From Gnetum montanum (Eukaryota; Streptophyta; Gnetopsida; Gnetales; Gnetaceae), in the NCBI GenBank assembly GCA_015680685.1, contig MNCI01026944.1:196703-260702 (forward strand): DNA of 64,000 bases, read 5' to 3'. A program made the translations under genes and the position numbers. A model generated the notes under the pieces. It had not been told where the DNA came from. It was given only the letters and a program-made list of their open reading frames with translations, and searched no databases. This document shows, piece after piece, positions 31,876 through 43,700 of the stretch; positions within the stretch are counted from its first letter, which is position 1; every line of letters begins with the position of its first letter.

Positions 31876-32489
31876 GATTAGAGAGTTTCTTGAGAATGTG
31901 GAATTCCTTGATCTAGTCAGTGACAGTATGTGTTAACATAACCGTATGTGTTGAGCTCTGTTGTTGATTTGAAGGGAGCTTAGAAGCCTTATTTGATAGA
32001 GAGGTGTTTAGAGGCTCAACCACTTGTGGTTGTGAAAGCTTGTTTGGACTATTAGTTCTAAAGAAAGGTCTTCACTTTGTATGGTTTTTAGAACTAGTAG
32101 CAGGTTGAAGGTTCACAGCTTTCATAGCATTACATTATTTTGGTTGAGTGGGGAGTTCCCCTTGCATTGCTGGAGCGGGTGGTAGTGGAGCTATTGGTGT
32201 AAGAGTTGCGGCTAGGTTCAAAGGATGGTATGGATGTGGTGTGTCTATCCTAGGAGAAGGAGTCCTATAGTACTCCTGAGCTTGGTAGTGACGTTGTGGG
32301 GTCACATGACCAATGGATTCACTTGGAGAGATTAGCTACTGCATGTAGTAGCCATATGGATCTAGTTGTCGGTAAGGGTATTGTTGCCTAGGTGGTGGCA
32401 TCCCCCATGACTGTGGGTATTGCCACTATTGGTGTTGCTCAATAGGTTGTGGTGGAGTTGCCCTTGGATAATATGTTAGCAATTGGTGG

Positions 32490-34535
32490 AACTATCTTGT
32501 GTTACCTTGGGGATAAGGTAACCATCGAGGTGCTTGCCATTTGTTAAGTCTTGGGTTGAGTGCATACACCCAAAACTCTTGCAGATGTGAGATTATTGGA
32601 AAACATCCCTTAGGATGGTCATACTGACATATCACACATCCATCATCATCTTCCATATTGGAATCCACAACCTCTTTAGTGATAGTCATTTTACCCTTAC
32701 CTTTGTTACGTGCATGGTCCAAATTTCTCTTCTTCTTTTTATCATAGTCACTACTTTGCTCCTTAGACTCCTCTATGATNTTCTCTTCTTCTTTTTATCA
32801 TAGTCGCTACTTTGCTCCTTAGACTCCTCTATGATTTTTAGAATGGTTTCAAATCTACTATCTAAGCATTCCCACATCTGATCTACCATAGCCAACACTT
32901 TTGTTGTTAATTTTTGAAGCTATAAGATTTTTCTATTCACCAACTCTTTAAGTGGTAACTCATCCTCCTCCTCATAGAATCTCACTCCCCTTTTTCGAAG
33001 GGAAGGATCGTGGTTTTATTCTTCCATGCTTTCTCTTTTACGTAGCTCTCCTTCTTCCTTAGCTACTTGCTCTAGCAATTTATGAACCTTATGGGACCTA
33101 AGCTCTAATAATCTCCCTTGGGTATATGTCCCAAGGGTTCTCCTAGTTTCATGTCTTAGCCCATCTATGAGATCGTGTAGTTGATCCCATTGTGCATAAC
33201 CATGGCCTAGGCAATGATGTAATAGTGCATAATATCGGCCCATGGTAGCATCCAAGGATTTGTGATTACCCTACTTCCATCCTTGGATTTGCTTTCGCAA
33301 GTTGGACACCCGAGAGTATGTTTGATATTTATCGTTAAAAAATTCTAACATCGTACTCCACCTTCGAATGGATTTCGGTTCTAAGGACTAGTACTAGCTT
33401 TCTGCTTCTTTTATTAGTGGCCTTGGAAATAAATTTAATTTTTGTCATCGTTCTCAATGTTCTACAAGGCACAGGCATCGTGAAATTCCTGTAAGTGGTT
33501 CTAAGTATTAGCATTGTATCCCACCTCAAATTATGGGATATTATTCATGTCTAGTCTCTTGATCCTGCTATCTTCTTGGTGCCTTGTAGGTATTCTTACA
33601 GTGTCTGTAATGTCTAATATGCTTTAGGTTGCAAGTAGGGGTTCTCCATGGTCAACTCTTTCATGGAGTCTCTGATGCCTACACGGTTCCCTACTTTCCC
33701 TTCTTTCATGTCATGATTCCCTAGAATGCCCTCATCCTTGCTCTTGACTCTCTCATCGAGGTTTCTCACTTTGCTTACCCTTATCCTCACAGTTATATTC
33801 CTTATGAATGTGTCCTGATGTTGAAGGAGAGGGTGAATGTGCCGATAAAGGTGAAGAAGAAGGAGAACCATTGCCATGACGATGTTTCCTACCTTCTCTT
33901 TGGTGGTCTCGACCTCGATTGTGATGATGATCAGAATGCCCACCCTTATCTTGTGTTTATGTTCCCTTGTTGAACACTTGGTGTTCGTGGGGATCAAAAC
34001 TAGGGTTGTGAATTGTAAAGTGTAGGTTCTGATACACCACCTCCTCACCATTGTTAGGAGGGGGAACATCATTTTGTGGAGAACTTATCAAAATAGGTTT
34101 ACCATCCTTAATTTTGCTTATGACGGGTGAAGCATTAAGGGGTCCTTTGCCCTTCAACGATGTGTGGTAACTCTCCTACCGCAAGTCCCATTGACGTTAC
34201 GCTTCTATGGGATGGTAGTCCCTTGCATTGTAATTGCATGCAACATACTCAAGGTATAATTGTAACATGTCTATTCATGCAAGGGAATGAAGGAGCATGT
34301 TGGGGGTGGCTCTATCTAGAGGTAACACTATGTTACCCTCCAAGTCTCTCCAACGCAGTTGTTCATCTTGATGGAAGACAAAGGTAAAGTTGGATATATA
34401 TTCATCATGATGAAGATATACCACACTGAATTTTTGAGGAACTAGCAGTTCTTGGTTATGCGTGTTGTGCCGCCGACTGTCTCTTGTGTTGGTCCTAGGA
34501 GATGAAGTGCTTTTGTGTGGAGAAGAAGACATTTT
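32490..34535 (-). pseudogene. gag: gag of the Athila-like element, broken
   Basis: Likely start is MSSSPHKSTSSP near 34532. The N-terminal part is polar and low in complexity (34530-33600). The core gag domain is visible at about 33500-33016: EAESWY, SIRRWSTMLEFFNDKYQ, then YYALLHHCLGHGYAQWDQLH and LIDGLRHETRRT. The C-terminal part has a CVICQYDHPKGCF cluster near 32630 and a Pro/Gln-rich tail (YPYRQLDPYGYYMQ near 32350). Several stops and shifts separate these pieces. An N at 32780 with a 55-bp duplication on both sides interrupts the region. Confidence 0.75.
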
Positions 34536-34655
34536 AGTCTTATTCAGTGTTCTGTTTACCATTATGTTTTTCTTTTGATCAACCCTAAGGGTTCATTTTA
34601 GCTCCGAATAATGTAAATTATTTCCTATGTTCTACGTAGTGCACAAACAACTACG

Positions 34656-34673
34656 TCCCCGAAAATGGCGCCA
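34656..34673 (-). other. Primer-binding site of the Athila-like element
   Basis: On the minus strand, just after the LTR end ...CTCATCA, the sequence reads T then TGGCGCCATTTTCGGGGA. This matches the tRNA-Asp-type site TGGCGCCGTTGCCGGGGA used by many plant Ty3 elements, with three or four changes. It fixes the orientation. Confidence 0.85.
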
Positions 34674-34674
34674 A

Positions 34675-35545
34675 TGATGAGTGGCAAGGTACCCCTACAC
34701 TCAACCATACGAATATGAGCGTTTCACGTGCAATCCGATCGAACTCCAAGGACTAAGTGCTTACACGTCCTAATGGAACACTTAAGGTTAATCAATTTTT
34801 GTCTTCCCATACTTACTTGTATTGTCACGGTTGTATGGTTAAGTAAGTCTGAGGTATATGATTTTTATGTCTTTTATCTTTTTAACGCCTATGCTGAGAG
34901 GGAAGGGTGAAGAGACTAAGTAACTAACTTTCACTAACTAAGCTTTAATCATCCTAGCATTAGTATCTACTCTCACTTGCCGTACACACCCTGAACCAGT
35001 GCAATGCTATTGGGATTACCAAATGCTATTCGTTACTGGGATACCAAGCATAGCACACGTGCTTGGAGCAGTTGTACTGAATGCACTTAACTAGGAGAGT
35101 TAAGGGTTGAGAGAGATTAATTACCTAGGAAAGCATTTAAACATTTAATAGTAATTAAATCCTATTTTTCTTAGTCCACGTGCTATGAGGTTTATCAAAA
35201 AGTTCATCTTTATTGTTGTACACAAATGTGTGCTTAGGTACAATTTGCTCGAATAAAGATCCATTCACTTTGAGACTTCTATTGTGGGAACATGGAAATT
35301 TTTCTAACCTTGGATGGTAAAAATACTATAGTTTGGCTAAGGATCTAGATCTAGATGATCAAACAAGGGAAAGCCACCTCTTCTTTATAAACAAATCAGT
35401 AGGCTACGATATCGTGTATGCGATATCGTAGGGGCCAACGTGATGTCGTGGACGTGATATTGCATACGGAATATCACGTAAGCAATATCGTGGATGCGAT
35501 ATCACGTATGCAATATCATGGCCCATGTGATATTGCGTCCCATCA
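34675..35545 (-). repeat. 5' LTR of the Athila-like element (871 bp)
   Basis: Matches 28408-29219. Its extra length lies in 35402-35545, where GATATCG/CGATATC-type palindromic words recur every 15-25 bases. On the minus strand this is the first part of U3. Confidence 0.9.
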
Positions 35546-35550
35546 CTTAT

Positions 35551-37060
35551 GCATCAAGATAGCTCAAGTCTCATGAGATTTGTTATCCAACACAGGATCT
35601 TAAGTTGGGTTTATGGTTTTTGCACTTAAGATTTGATATCATTATCTCTATAGAGCAAAGATGATGATTTAGATTAATCACATGGATTTGCGAAACTTGA
35701 TGGATTAGCCTTATCTAAACCTATGTTAGAGAAGGTTAGTCAAGTTGTTGACTAATTTCACATTTAGTATTAATCAAGAAAAACTAACCTAGTTGGACAT
35801 GCCTTAAGTTGGATTACAAGTATGATGCATAGTCTCTTGATTCAATTGAATGTGTTGGAGTGGATTTGGGAGGAGAATTAGTGTGATCCTTAGTGTTTGT
35901 AGTTGAGGCAAGCTAATGAGACCACAATGGTCATGGATTCTCATAAGTTGCTTCAACATAGAGATCATGTCAGTGTGCTTAGGAATTTAAAACAACATTT
36001 TTTTTGGAAGAAGGTGCACTTAAGCAAGTTCTAAATTCATACTAGAAGTAGGAAGCTGCACCTAACATTGAAGAAGATGTATTAGTGGTCAAACATGAAG
36101 AAGCAGGTTGGTGAGGTCATGATTAATTGTTTGATATGTCAACAAGTTAATATTGAGCACCAACAACTAGCTCATTATCTTTATTCATATTTTGTTCCAT
36201 AGTAAGAATGAAAGGTGATTAGTATGAAACTCACTATTGATTTTTCTTGAATGAGGATTGTAAAGGATTCCATATTGATTATTATGAACTTGTTAACTAA
36301 GTCTACACTTTTGTTGGCTTTAAAGATGATAGTGAGTATGAAGAAAGTAGAATAGTGGTTTTTGTTGGATATTGTGTGGCTACATGGCATTCTGATCAAG
36401 GTTTTTTCTATGTCAGATGACAAGTTTATCTCTCATTTTTAGCATGCATTTTAGAGTAGTTTGGACATTAAGCTGAGCATGAGATAAACTTACCATCCTT
36501 AGATAGATGGGTAGGTCAAGAGGCTAAATCAAGTGCTAGAAAACATGTTGAAAGTATGTGCACTTTAGTACATAAATGATTGAAATATCTTGTTTCCATT
36601 AACAAAGTTTACCTATAACAACATCTACCACATGATTTTAAATGTGGTACAATATGAGATCTTATATAGAAAATCTTGTAGGACCTCTCTCTGTTGGAAT
36701 ATGATTGAGAATCATTAATGAGTTAGTACTAATATTATAGACCATTTCAAACGAATTAAATATCAATATGTGTCTTACACTAGCCATAAGAGAAGACCTT
36801 TTGAGTTCTCTATTGGAAATAAGATGTTTGTATAAATCTCTATTTTAAAGAGCTTGATACATTTCAAAAGGAAATGCAAGCTTGCTCCTAGGTATGGGGG
36901 ATCATTTAAAATCTTGTAGTGAGTAGATGATGTAATTTATCTTGTGACTTTACCATCTTAGCTTTTCAAAATCCTTGATGCATTCAATGTATTAATGTTG
37001 TAGAGGTATGTACTACATGATAAGCACATGGTTAACTAGTCAAAGGTATAGCTTTAGGTA
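35551..37060 (+). pseudogene. Decayed Ty3 pol, right part: RNase H to integrase
   Basis: Resumes the RNase H at ASR.LKSHE...YPTQDLKLG. Integrase follows: MKKQVGEVMINCLICQQVN (zinc region, near 36095-36160), VKDSILIIMNLLTKSTLLLA (near 36250), a degenerate IVWLHGILIKVFSMSDDKF near 36370, IDG.VKRLNQVLENMLKVC near 36510 and a C-terminus near 36940-37050. Order and motifs match Ty3 integrases of chromovirus type; no chromodomain is visible. Stops are frequent. Confidence 0.75.
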
Positions 37061-37774
37061 GATGCTTGATATTGTTAATTGAATTGGAAATTTGAAATGA
37101 CAAAATACATTATAGTCATCATGAAGGATGATACATTGGAAAAATTTCAAATGACAAAGCGTGTTTCCAAAATCAAAAATCCCTCAATCATCCTAATTAT
37201 CCTTCTACTAACCAAACAATTTAATATGTCAATTGATCCCCCCTAGGGCTGATTGACATGAGAGCTCGCTAATTGTAGTGGTGAGAAAAATGCTCATATG
37301 TTAGGTTAACCAACCTTGTCTAAGGTTGACATACCTAGGAACTAACAAAGTATAGAAGGAAGAAAATGCATCGCAATTAAGGTTGAGAAAACTAAATTGA
37401 TGGAAAGTGTACAACTAATAAAAGAAGCATTCATAAGGTCAACTAGCCTTTTCATAGGTTTCTTGACTTAAGACTAACAGATGATGACTATTTCCTAGTT
37501 TTAAATGCCTAAAGTCAAAAGGGACAAATACATAGAGTGCTTATGTTTATTATAGAAAGAGAAATAGGTTAGTTGATGTTAGTGAAGGTTAATCTTTTGG
37601 AGGGAAAACAAAAAATAAAAATAAAAAGGAAAACAAGGCTAAAAAGCTCATTGATCATTGTCAAATGAGAAGAGTATTAAGGAGTTAAGGATACAATTTA
37701 TCTTCAAGGGCTGAGCATTCATTCATGGACAACATAATTCTTATTGATTACTAGACTAAGACTGATATATCAAT
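37061..37774. other. Unassigned AT-rich DNA between two elements
   Basis: No coding sequence or LTR edge is recognised. It may hold the end of the decayed Ty3 element and the start of the copia LTR that reappears after 49997. GGTAT at 37775-37779 is the left target-site copy of the array. Confidence 0.5.
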
Positions 37775-37779
37775 GGTAT

Positions 37780-40700
37780 TATTGATGCAGAAATTTTGGT
37801 CACACCAACAATAGGAAAGAAAACTTGTTTTAGAAGACTATTGCTAAGGCACCTCTTGTATGGGTATGGAAACATGGGAATAGTCTTAGTTGGAGAGGGC
37901 TACATGGCCTTTTGAAAATAGTAAAAAAAAAAAAGAATTTTAATTGGAATGAGTGTCTTGAATTCAAGAATACAAAAGGTAACTAAAATAAGTTTTCCTT
38001 ACTTCTCAACTATTGCTGTCATTTGCCATTGGTTCATTGCAGATGCTACCACAACCAACATTGCTTGTAGCTATCAAAGGAGAAAGAGAGAGAGAGAAGA
38101 GGCTAGATAAAGGGGCTTGTTGACATTTCTTTGATGCATAGATAGGATGTGTTCCATTGCTAGCATGAGAGAGGGAAATTTTCCCCAATTTAGAGAACCT
38201 TGTTGTGAATGCACTATCTGCCAAAAATAGAATGAAACTATGCAACTTGTGCTTGTAACTACTGCTATCAACTACTACAACACTATAACAAAGAGAGAGA
38301 GAGAATGAGCCACTAGATCCCATTGTCATGTGCTAGTAGACATGTTGCTATCTCTAGCCCTACATCTTCCACTATTATAGGTTTGCCGCAAAAATGAAAA
38401 AGAAAACTGCTACCTCTTATTTTGCTATAGAGATTATTGACCATTATCCATGTAGCTCTGCTACTACTGAATTTTTCCATTTTGTTGCCAAGAATCAAGA
38501 AACAAGATTACAGAATCTACTTTTCATGCCCGCTATTTGCATACATCAGCTATGCTAATGTCACCCCAAAAAAAGTAGAAGAAGAGAGAGAGAGAGAAAA
38601 ATGCTATCTGCTAGTTTTTTAGCCCCTAGAGACCCCCCCCCCTACCCATCTATGTGCCACTCAATCTAGAGAGACATAGTTGTTTGGGAAGAGAGCCTAA
38701 TTTTTTAAGGAGGCCCTCACTCCCCCTGTCTATTCTTAACATTGTCTTTGTTCTTCACTTTATAGCCACCTACTAGTGATGTTTCACCTTCTCACATGTT
38801 AGTCTACCTTCTCACACATCGATCCACCTCCATGCACATCAATTCACCTTCGTTCCACCTTCCTGCATGTTAACATTGCTTGGTGAAATGATATATGATT
38901 TTATAGGATAGTTTTGTTAAACATGGCCTTGTACGATATCATGGGTGAGATTGGCCATAACACTTAGTTCCTAAACAACAAATTGCATGCAAGTGCAAGG
39001 AGAAACAAAAATTTAAAATTCTTAAAAGGAAAATAATAAAATAATAAAAATTTTAGAAAAATAAATTTAAAATTAAATAATAAAGCCACCTCACCCAAGT
39101 TAGTACTTTGGTAAAGACTACCAAAATCAGAAATTCGAAAATGGGAATGAGAATCAAGGGTTATAAAAATAAGGTTTCTGTAACAACAATTTTCAAAAAA
39201 TAGGAACCATAAAAGGGCAAAAAATAAAGGGTTTAAAGACAAAGGTTTTTTAAAAAATAGATTCCAAGATAAGATTGGAAAACAAAATAGCCACAAGAAA
39301 ATGGCAAGAAGAGTTGCTAAACAAAAGGTGGGTTTATGTCGTCCATCTAGCACCAAAAAGATGTTGACGCATAAATTTTGGTTGCACCAACACCAAGGGA
39401 AACACTTGTTTGAGGAGACTATTACCTAGGGAACCTCCCATATGGGTACAAAAAATTGGGAAACTCTCAACTAGAGAGGGCTATATGGCATATTGAAAAT
39501 ACTAAAAGAATGAAAGTTTTAATTGGAATGAGTATCTTGAATTCAAGAATACAAAAACTAACCAAAATAAATTTTCCCTATTTCCCAACTAGTGCCACCA
39601 TTTTCCATTGATTTGTTGTAGATGCTATCATAGCCAACACTGCCTATAGCTATCAGGTGAGGGAGAGAGAGAGAAGAGGCTAGATGTAGGGGCCCACTAA
39701 CACATTTTTGATGCATAGATAGAATGTGTCCTATTGCCAGCATGAGAGAGGAAAATTTACCTTTGTTTAGAGAACCCTACTATAGATGCATTGCCCACCA
39801 AAAATAGAATGAAACTGTAGAACCCATGCCTAAACTATTGTTGTCAACTATTGCAACACTATAGCAAAGAAAGAGAGAGAGAGAATGAGCAACCAGATCC
39901 CATTGTCACATGCTAGTAGATGCGTTGCAATCTCCAATCCTACGTCTACCACCATCACGAGTCTGTCGTGAAAAGGGAAAAGAAAACTGTTACCTCTTGG
40001 TTTGTTATTGAAATTGTTAATTCTTGTCCATGTAGCTCTACTGCTACTGAATGTCATTGGTCTATTGCCAAGAATAAAGAAATAGGACTACAGAACCCTT
40101 TGTCCATGCACGTCAGCTATGCCATTGTCACCCCAAGAAAAATAGGAGAAGAGAGAGAGAAAAAAAAATTTTGGTAATTTTTTAGCCCCTAGAGACCCCC
40201 GCTTATCCATCTACCTACCCCTCAATGGAAAGAGATGCAACTATTCGAGAAGAGAGCTTGATTTGTTAAGGAGGTTCCTTCTCTACCCCTTCCCTTCTTG
40301 ATGTTGTCTTCATTCTCCACTATATAGTTGCTTGCTAATGACATTTCACCTTTTCATATGTTAGTCCACCTTCCTACACATTGATCCACCTTCCCATCCA
40401 GTAACACTGCTTGGTGAAATGGTATATGATTTTATAGGATAGTTTTGTTAATCATTGCCCTGTGTGATAGCATGGGCAAGATTGGCCACAATACTTAGCC
40501 CCTAAACAACAAATTGCATGCAAGTGCAAGGAGCAACAAAAACTACAAAATCTTAAAGGAAAATAATAAAATAAGAGAAATTTTAGAAAAATAAATTTAA
40601 AACTGAATAATAAAACCACGTCACCCAAGTTAGGACTTATGTAAATACTACCAAAATTAGAAATTTGAAAATGGGACTCGAAAACACTAGTTATAAAAAA

Positions 40701-43700
40701 ATAAAGGTTTCGATAACAAAACTTTTCAAAAAAAAGGAAGCATAAAAAAAGGGTAGAAAATAAAGGGTCTAAAGACAAAATTTTTAAAAAAGATAGGTTC
40801 CAATATAGGATGGAAAAATAAAATAGCCAAAATAATATGACAAAAAGAGATTATAAAGAAAAGGCATGTCCATGCCTTTCTTGTAGTGCCAAAAAGGTGT
40901 TGATGCATAAATTTTGATTGCACCAACATTAGGGAAAAAGCTCATTTGAGGAGACTATTGCCTAGGGCACCTGTTATATGGGTATGAAAACCTAGGAATA
41001 GTCTCAGTTAGAGAGGGCTACGTGGTCTTTTAAAAATAGTAAGAAGAATAGGAATTTTAATTGGAATGAGTGTCTAAAATTTAAGAATGCAAAAGGTAAC
41101 CAAAATAAATTTTTCCTACTTCCTAACTGGTACCACCATTTGCTATCAGTCTATTGTAGACACTATCATAGCCAACACTACATATAGTCATCATATGAGG
41201 GAGAGAAAGAGAAGAGGTTGGATAAAGGGGCCACTGACACATCTCTGATGCATAGATACAATGTGCCTTATTACTAGCACAAGAGAGAAATTTTCCCTTA
41301 TATAGAATACTCTTCTATGGATACACCACCTACCAAAAATAAAACAAAACTATAGAACCTATGCCTGAAACTATTGCTATCAACTACTGCAACACCATAG
41401 CAAAGAGAGAGAGAGAGAGAATGAGCCACTAGATCCCATTTTCATGTGCTAGTAGATGCATTGCTGTCTCCAATCCTACGTCTACCACCATCATGGGTCT
41501 ACTACAAAATGGGAAAAGAAAATTGTTGCCTCTTGATTTGCTGCTGAGATTGTTGACCATCATCCACATAGCTCTACCACTACTAACTGTTACTAGTCCA
41601 TTGCCAAGAATAAAGAAATAGGACTGTAGTACCTAGCAACCATGCCCACCATTCATGCTTATCAACTATGCCATTGTTGCCCCAAGAAAAATAGGAGAAG
41701 AGAGAAAAAATGTTTTCTAGTAGGTTCTCAGCCCCTAGAGAGCCCTCTACCCATCTGCGTGCCCCTCAATGTAGAGAGATGTAGCTATTCAAGAAGAGAC
41801 CCTAGTTTGTTAAGAAGGCCCTTGCTTCCCCTACCCCTTCTTGACATCATCTTCATTTTCCACTTTGTAGCTACCTGCTAGTGATGTTTCACCTTTTCAC
41901 ATGTCAATCCACCTTCTTGCACATCGATTCATATGCCCACATGTCGATTCATCTTCAGTCCACCTTCCTACATGTTGATCCACCTTCCTGTACATTAACA
42001 TTGCTTGGTGAAATGGTATATGATTTTATAGGATAGTTTTGTTAATCATGGTCCTATGCAATAACATGGGTGAGATTGGTTACAACACTTAGCCTTCAAA
42101 CAAAAAATTACATGAAAGTGCAATGAGCAACAAAAACTACAAAATCTTAAGAGGAAAATAATAAAATAAGAAAAAAGTTTAGAAAAATAAATTTAAAATT
42201 AAATAATAAAACCACCTTACCCAAGTTAAGACTCAAGTAAAGACTACGAAAATTAGAAATTTAAAAACAAGGTTTATAAAAAGAATGTTTTAGTAACAAT
42301 AATTTTCAAAAAATGGGAAGCATAAAAAAAGGTAGAAAATAAAGGGTCTAAAGACAAAGGTTTAAAAAAATAGGTTCTAAGATAGGATTGGAAAATGAAA
42401 TAGCCATAAAAAATGGCAAAAAGAGCTGATAAATAAAAGGCAGGTTCATGGCCTCCTTCTAGTGCCAAAAATGTGTTGATACATAAATTTTGGTTGCACC
42501 AACACTAGGGAAAAAACTCATTTGAAGAGACTATTGCCTAAGGCACCTCCCATATGGGTACAAAAACCTAGGAATAGTCTTAGCTAGAGAGGCCTACATG
42601 ACCTTTTGAAAATAGTAAAAAAAATGAAAATTTTAATTAAAATGAGTGTTCAAATTTATGATTACAAAATATAACCAAAATAAATTTTCCCTACTTCTCA
42701 GTTTCTACTGTCATTTGCTGCTGATTAGTTGCAAATGTTGCTACAACCAACATTGCTTGTAGCCACCAGATGAGGGAGAGAGAGAGAAGAGGCTAGATAT
42801 AGGGGTCACTAACACATCTTTGATGCATAGAAAGAATGTGCCCCATTGTTAGCATGAGATAGGATAATTTGCCCCTATTTAGAGAACCCTACTGCAGATG
42901 AACCACCGATCAAAAATAGAATGATATTGTAGAACCTATGCTTGCAACTTCTACTATCAATTACTGCAACACTATATAAAAGAGAGATAGAGAGAATGAG
43001 TTTCCAAATCCCACTATCATGTGTCAGTAGATGTGTTGCTATCTCTAGTCCTACATTACACACCATCACGGGTTTTGCCACAAAAAGGGAAAAGAAAACT
43101 ACCACCTCTTGGTTTGCTACTGAGATTGTTGACCATCATCTACATAGCTCTGCCACTACTAACTATCACTAGTCCATTTCCAATAATAAATAAATAGGAC
43201 TATAGAACATACCTACCACACCTGCCATCCACGTGTGTCAGTTGTGCCACTATTGCCCTAAGAAAAATAAGAGAAGATAGAGAAAAAAAATGTTGTCCAT
43301 TTGTTTCTTAGCCCCTAGAGACCCCCCACCAATCTGTTTATGTGCCTCTCAATGGAGAGAGATGTAGTTTTTTAGGAAGAGAGCCTAATTTGTTAAGGAG
43401 GTCCTCGCTCCTCTTATCCCTTCCTATCGTCATCTTTGTTCTCTACTTTATAGTCACCTACTAGTGGCATTTCACCTTCTCACATGTCAGTCCACCTTCC
43501 TACATGTCAATCCACCTCCCCACACATCAGTTCACCTTTAGTCCACCTTTCGACATGTTGTTCCACCTTCTTACATGTTAACATTACTTGGTGAAATGAT
43601 ATATGATTTTATAGAACAACTTTGTTAATCATGACCTTGTTTGATAGCATGGGCAAGCTTGGCTACAACACTTAGTTCCCAAATAACAAATTTCATGCAA

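Larger units (their letters stand above)
28408..35545 (-). mobile_element. Athila-like LTR element with gag and protease only
   Basis: Minus-strand element of 7.1 kb with TSD CTTAT at 28403-28407 and 35546-35550. LTRs are 34675-35545 (5') and 28408-29219 (3'). The PBS, gag and protease follow from right to left. Between protease and the 3' LTR (29220-31500) I find no RT, RNase H or integrase, so it could move only with help from another element. The protease and tRNA-Asp-type PBS fit Athila-like or related Ty3 groups. Confidence 0.88.

Noticed and set aside
34160-34387. 75-codon plus-strand frame
   Set aside because: It is the shadow of the minus-strand gag of the Athila-like element.
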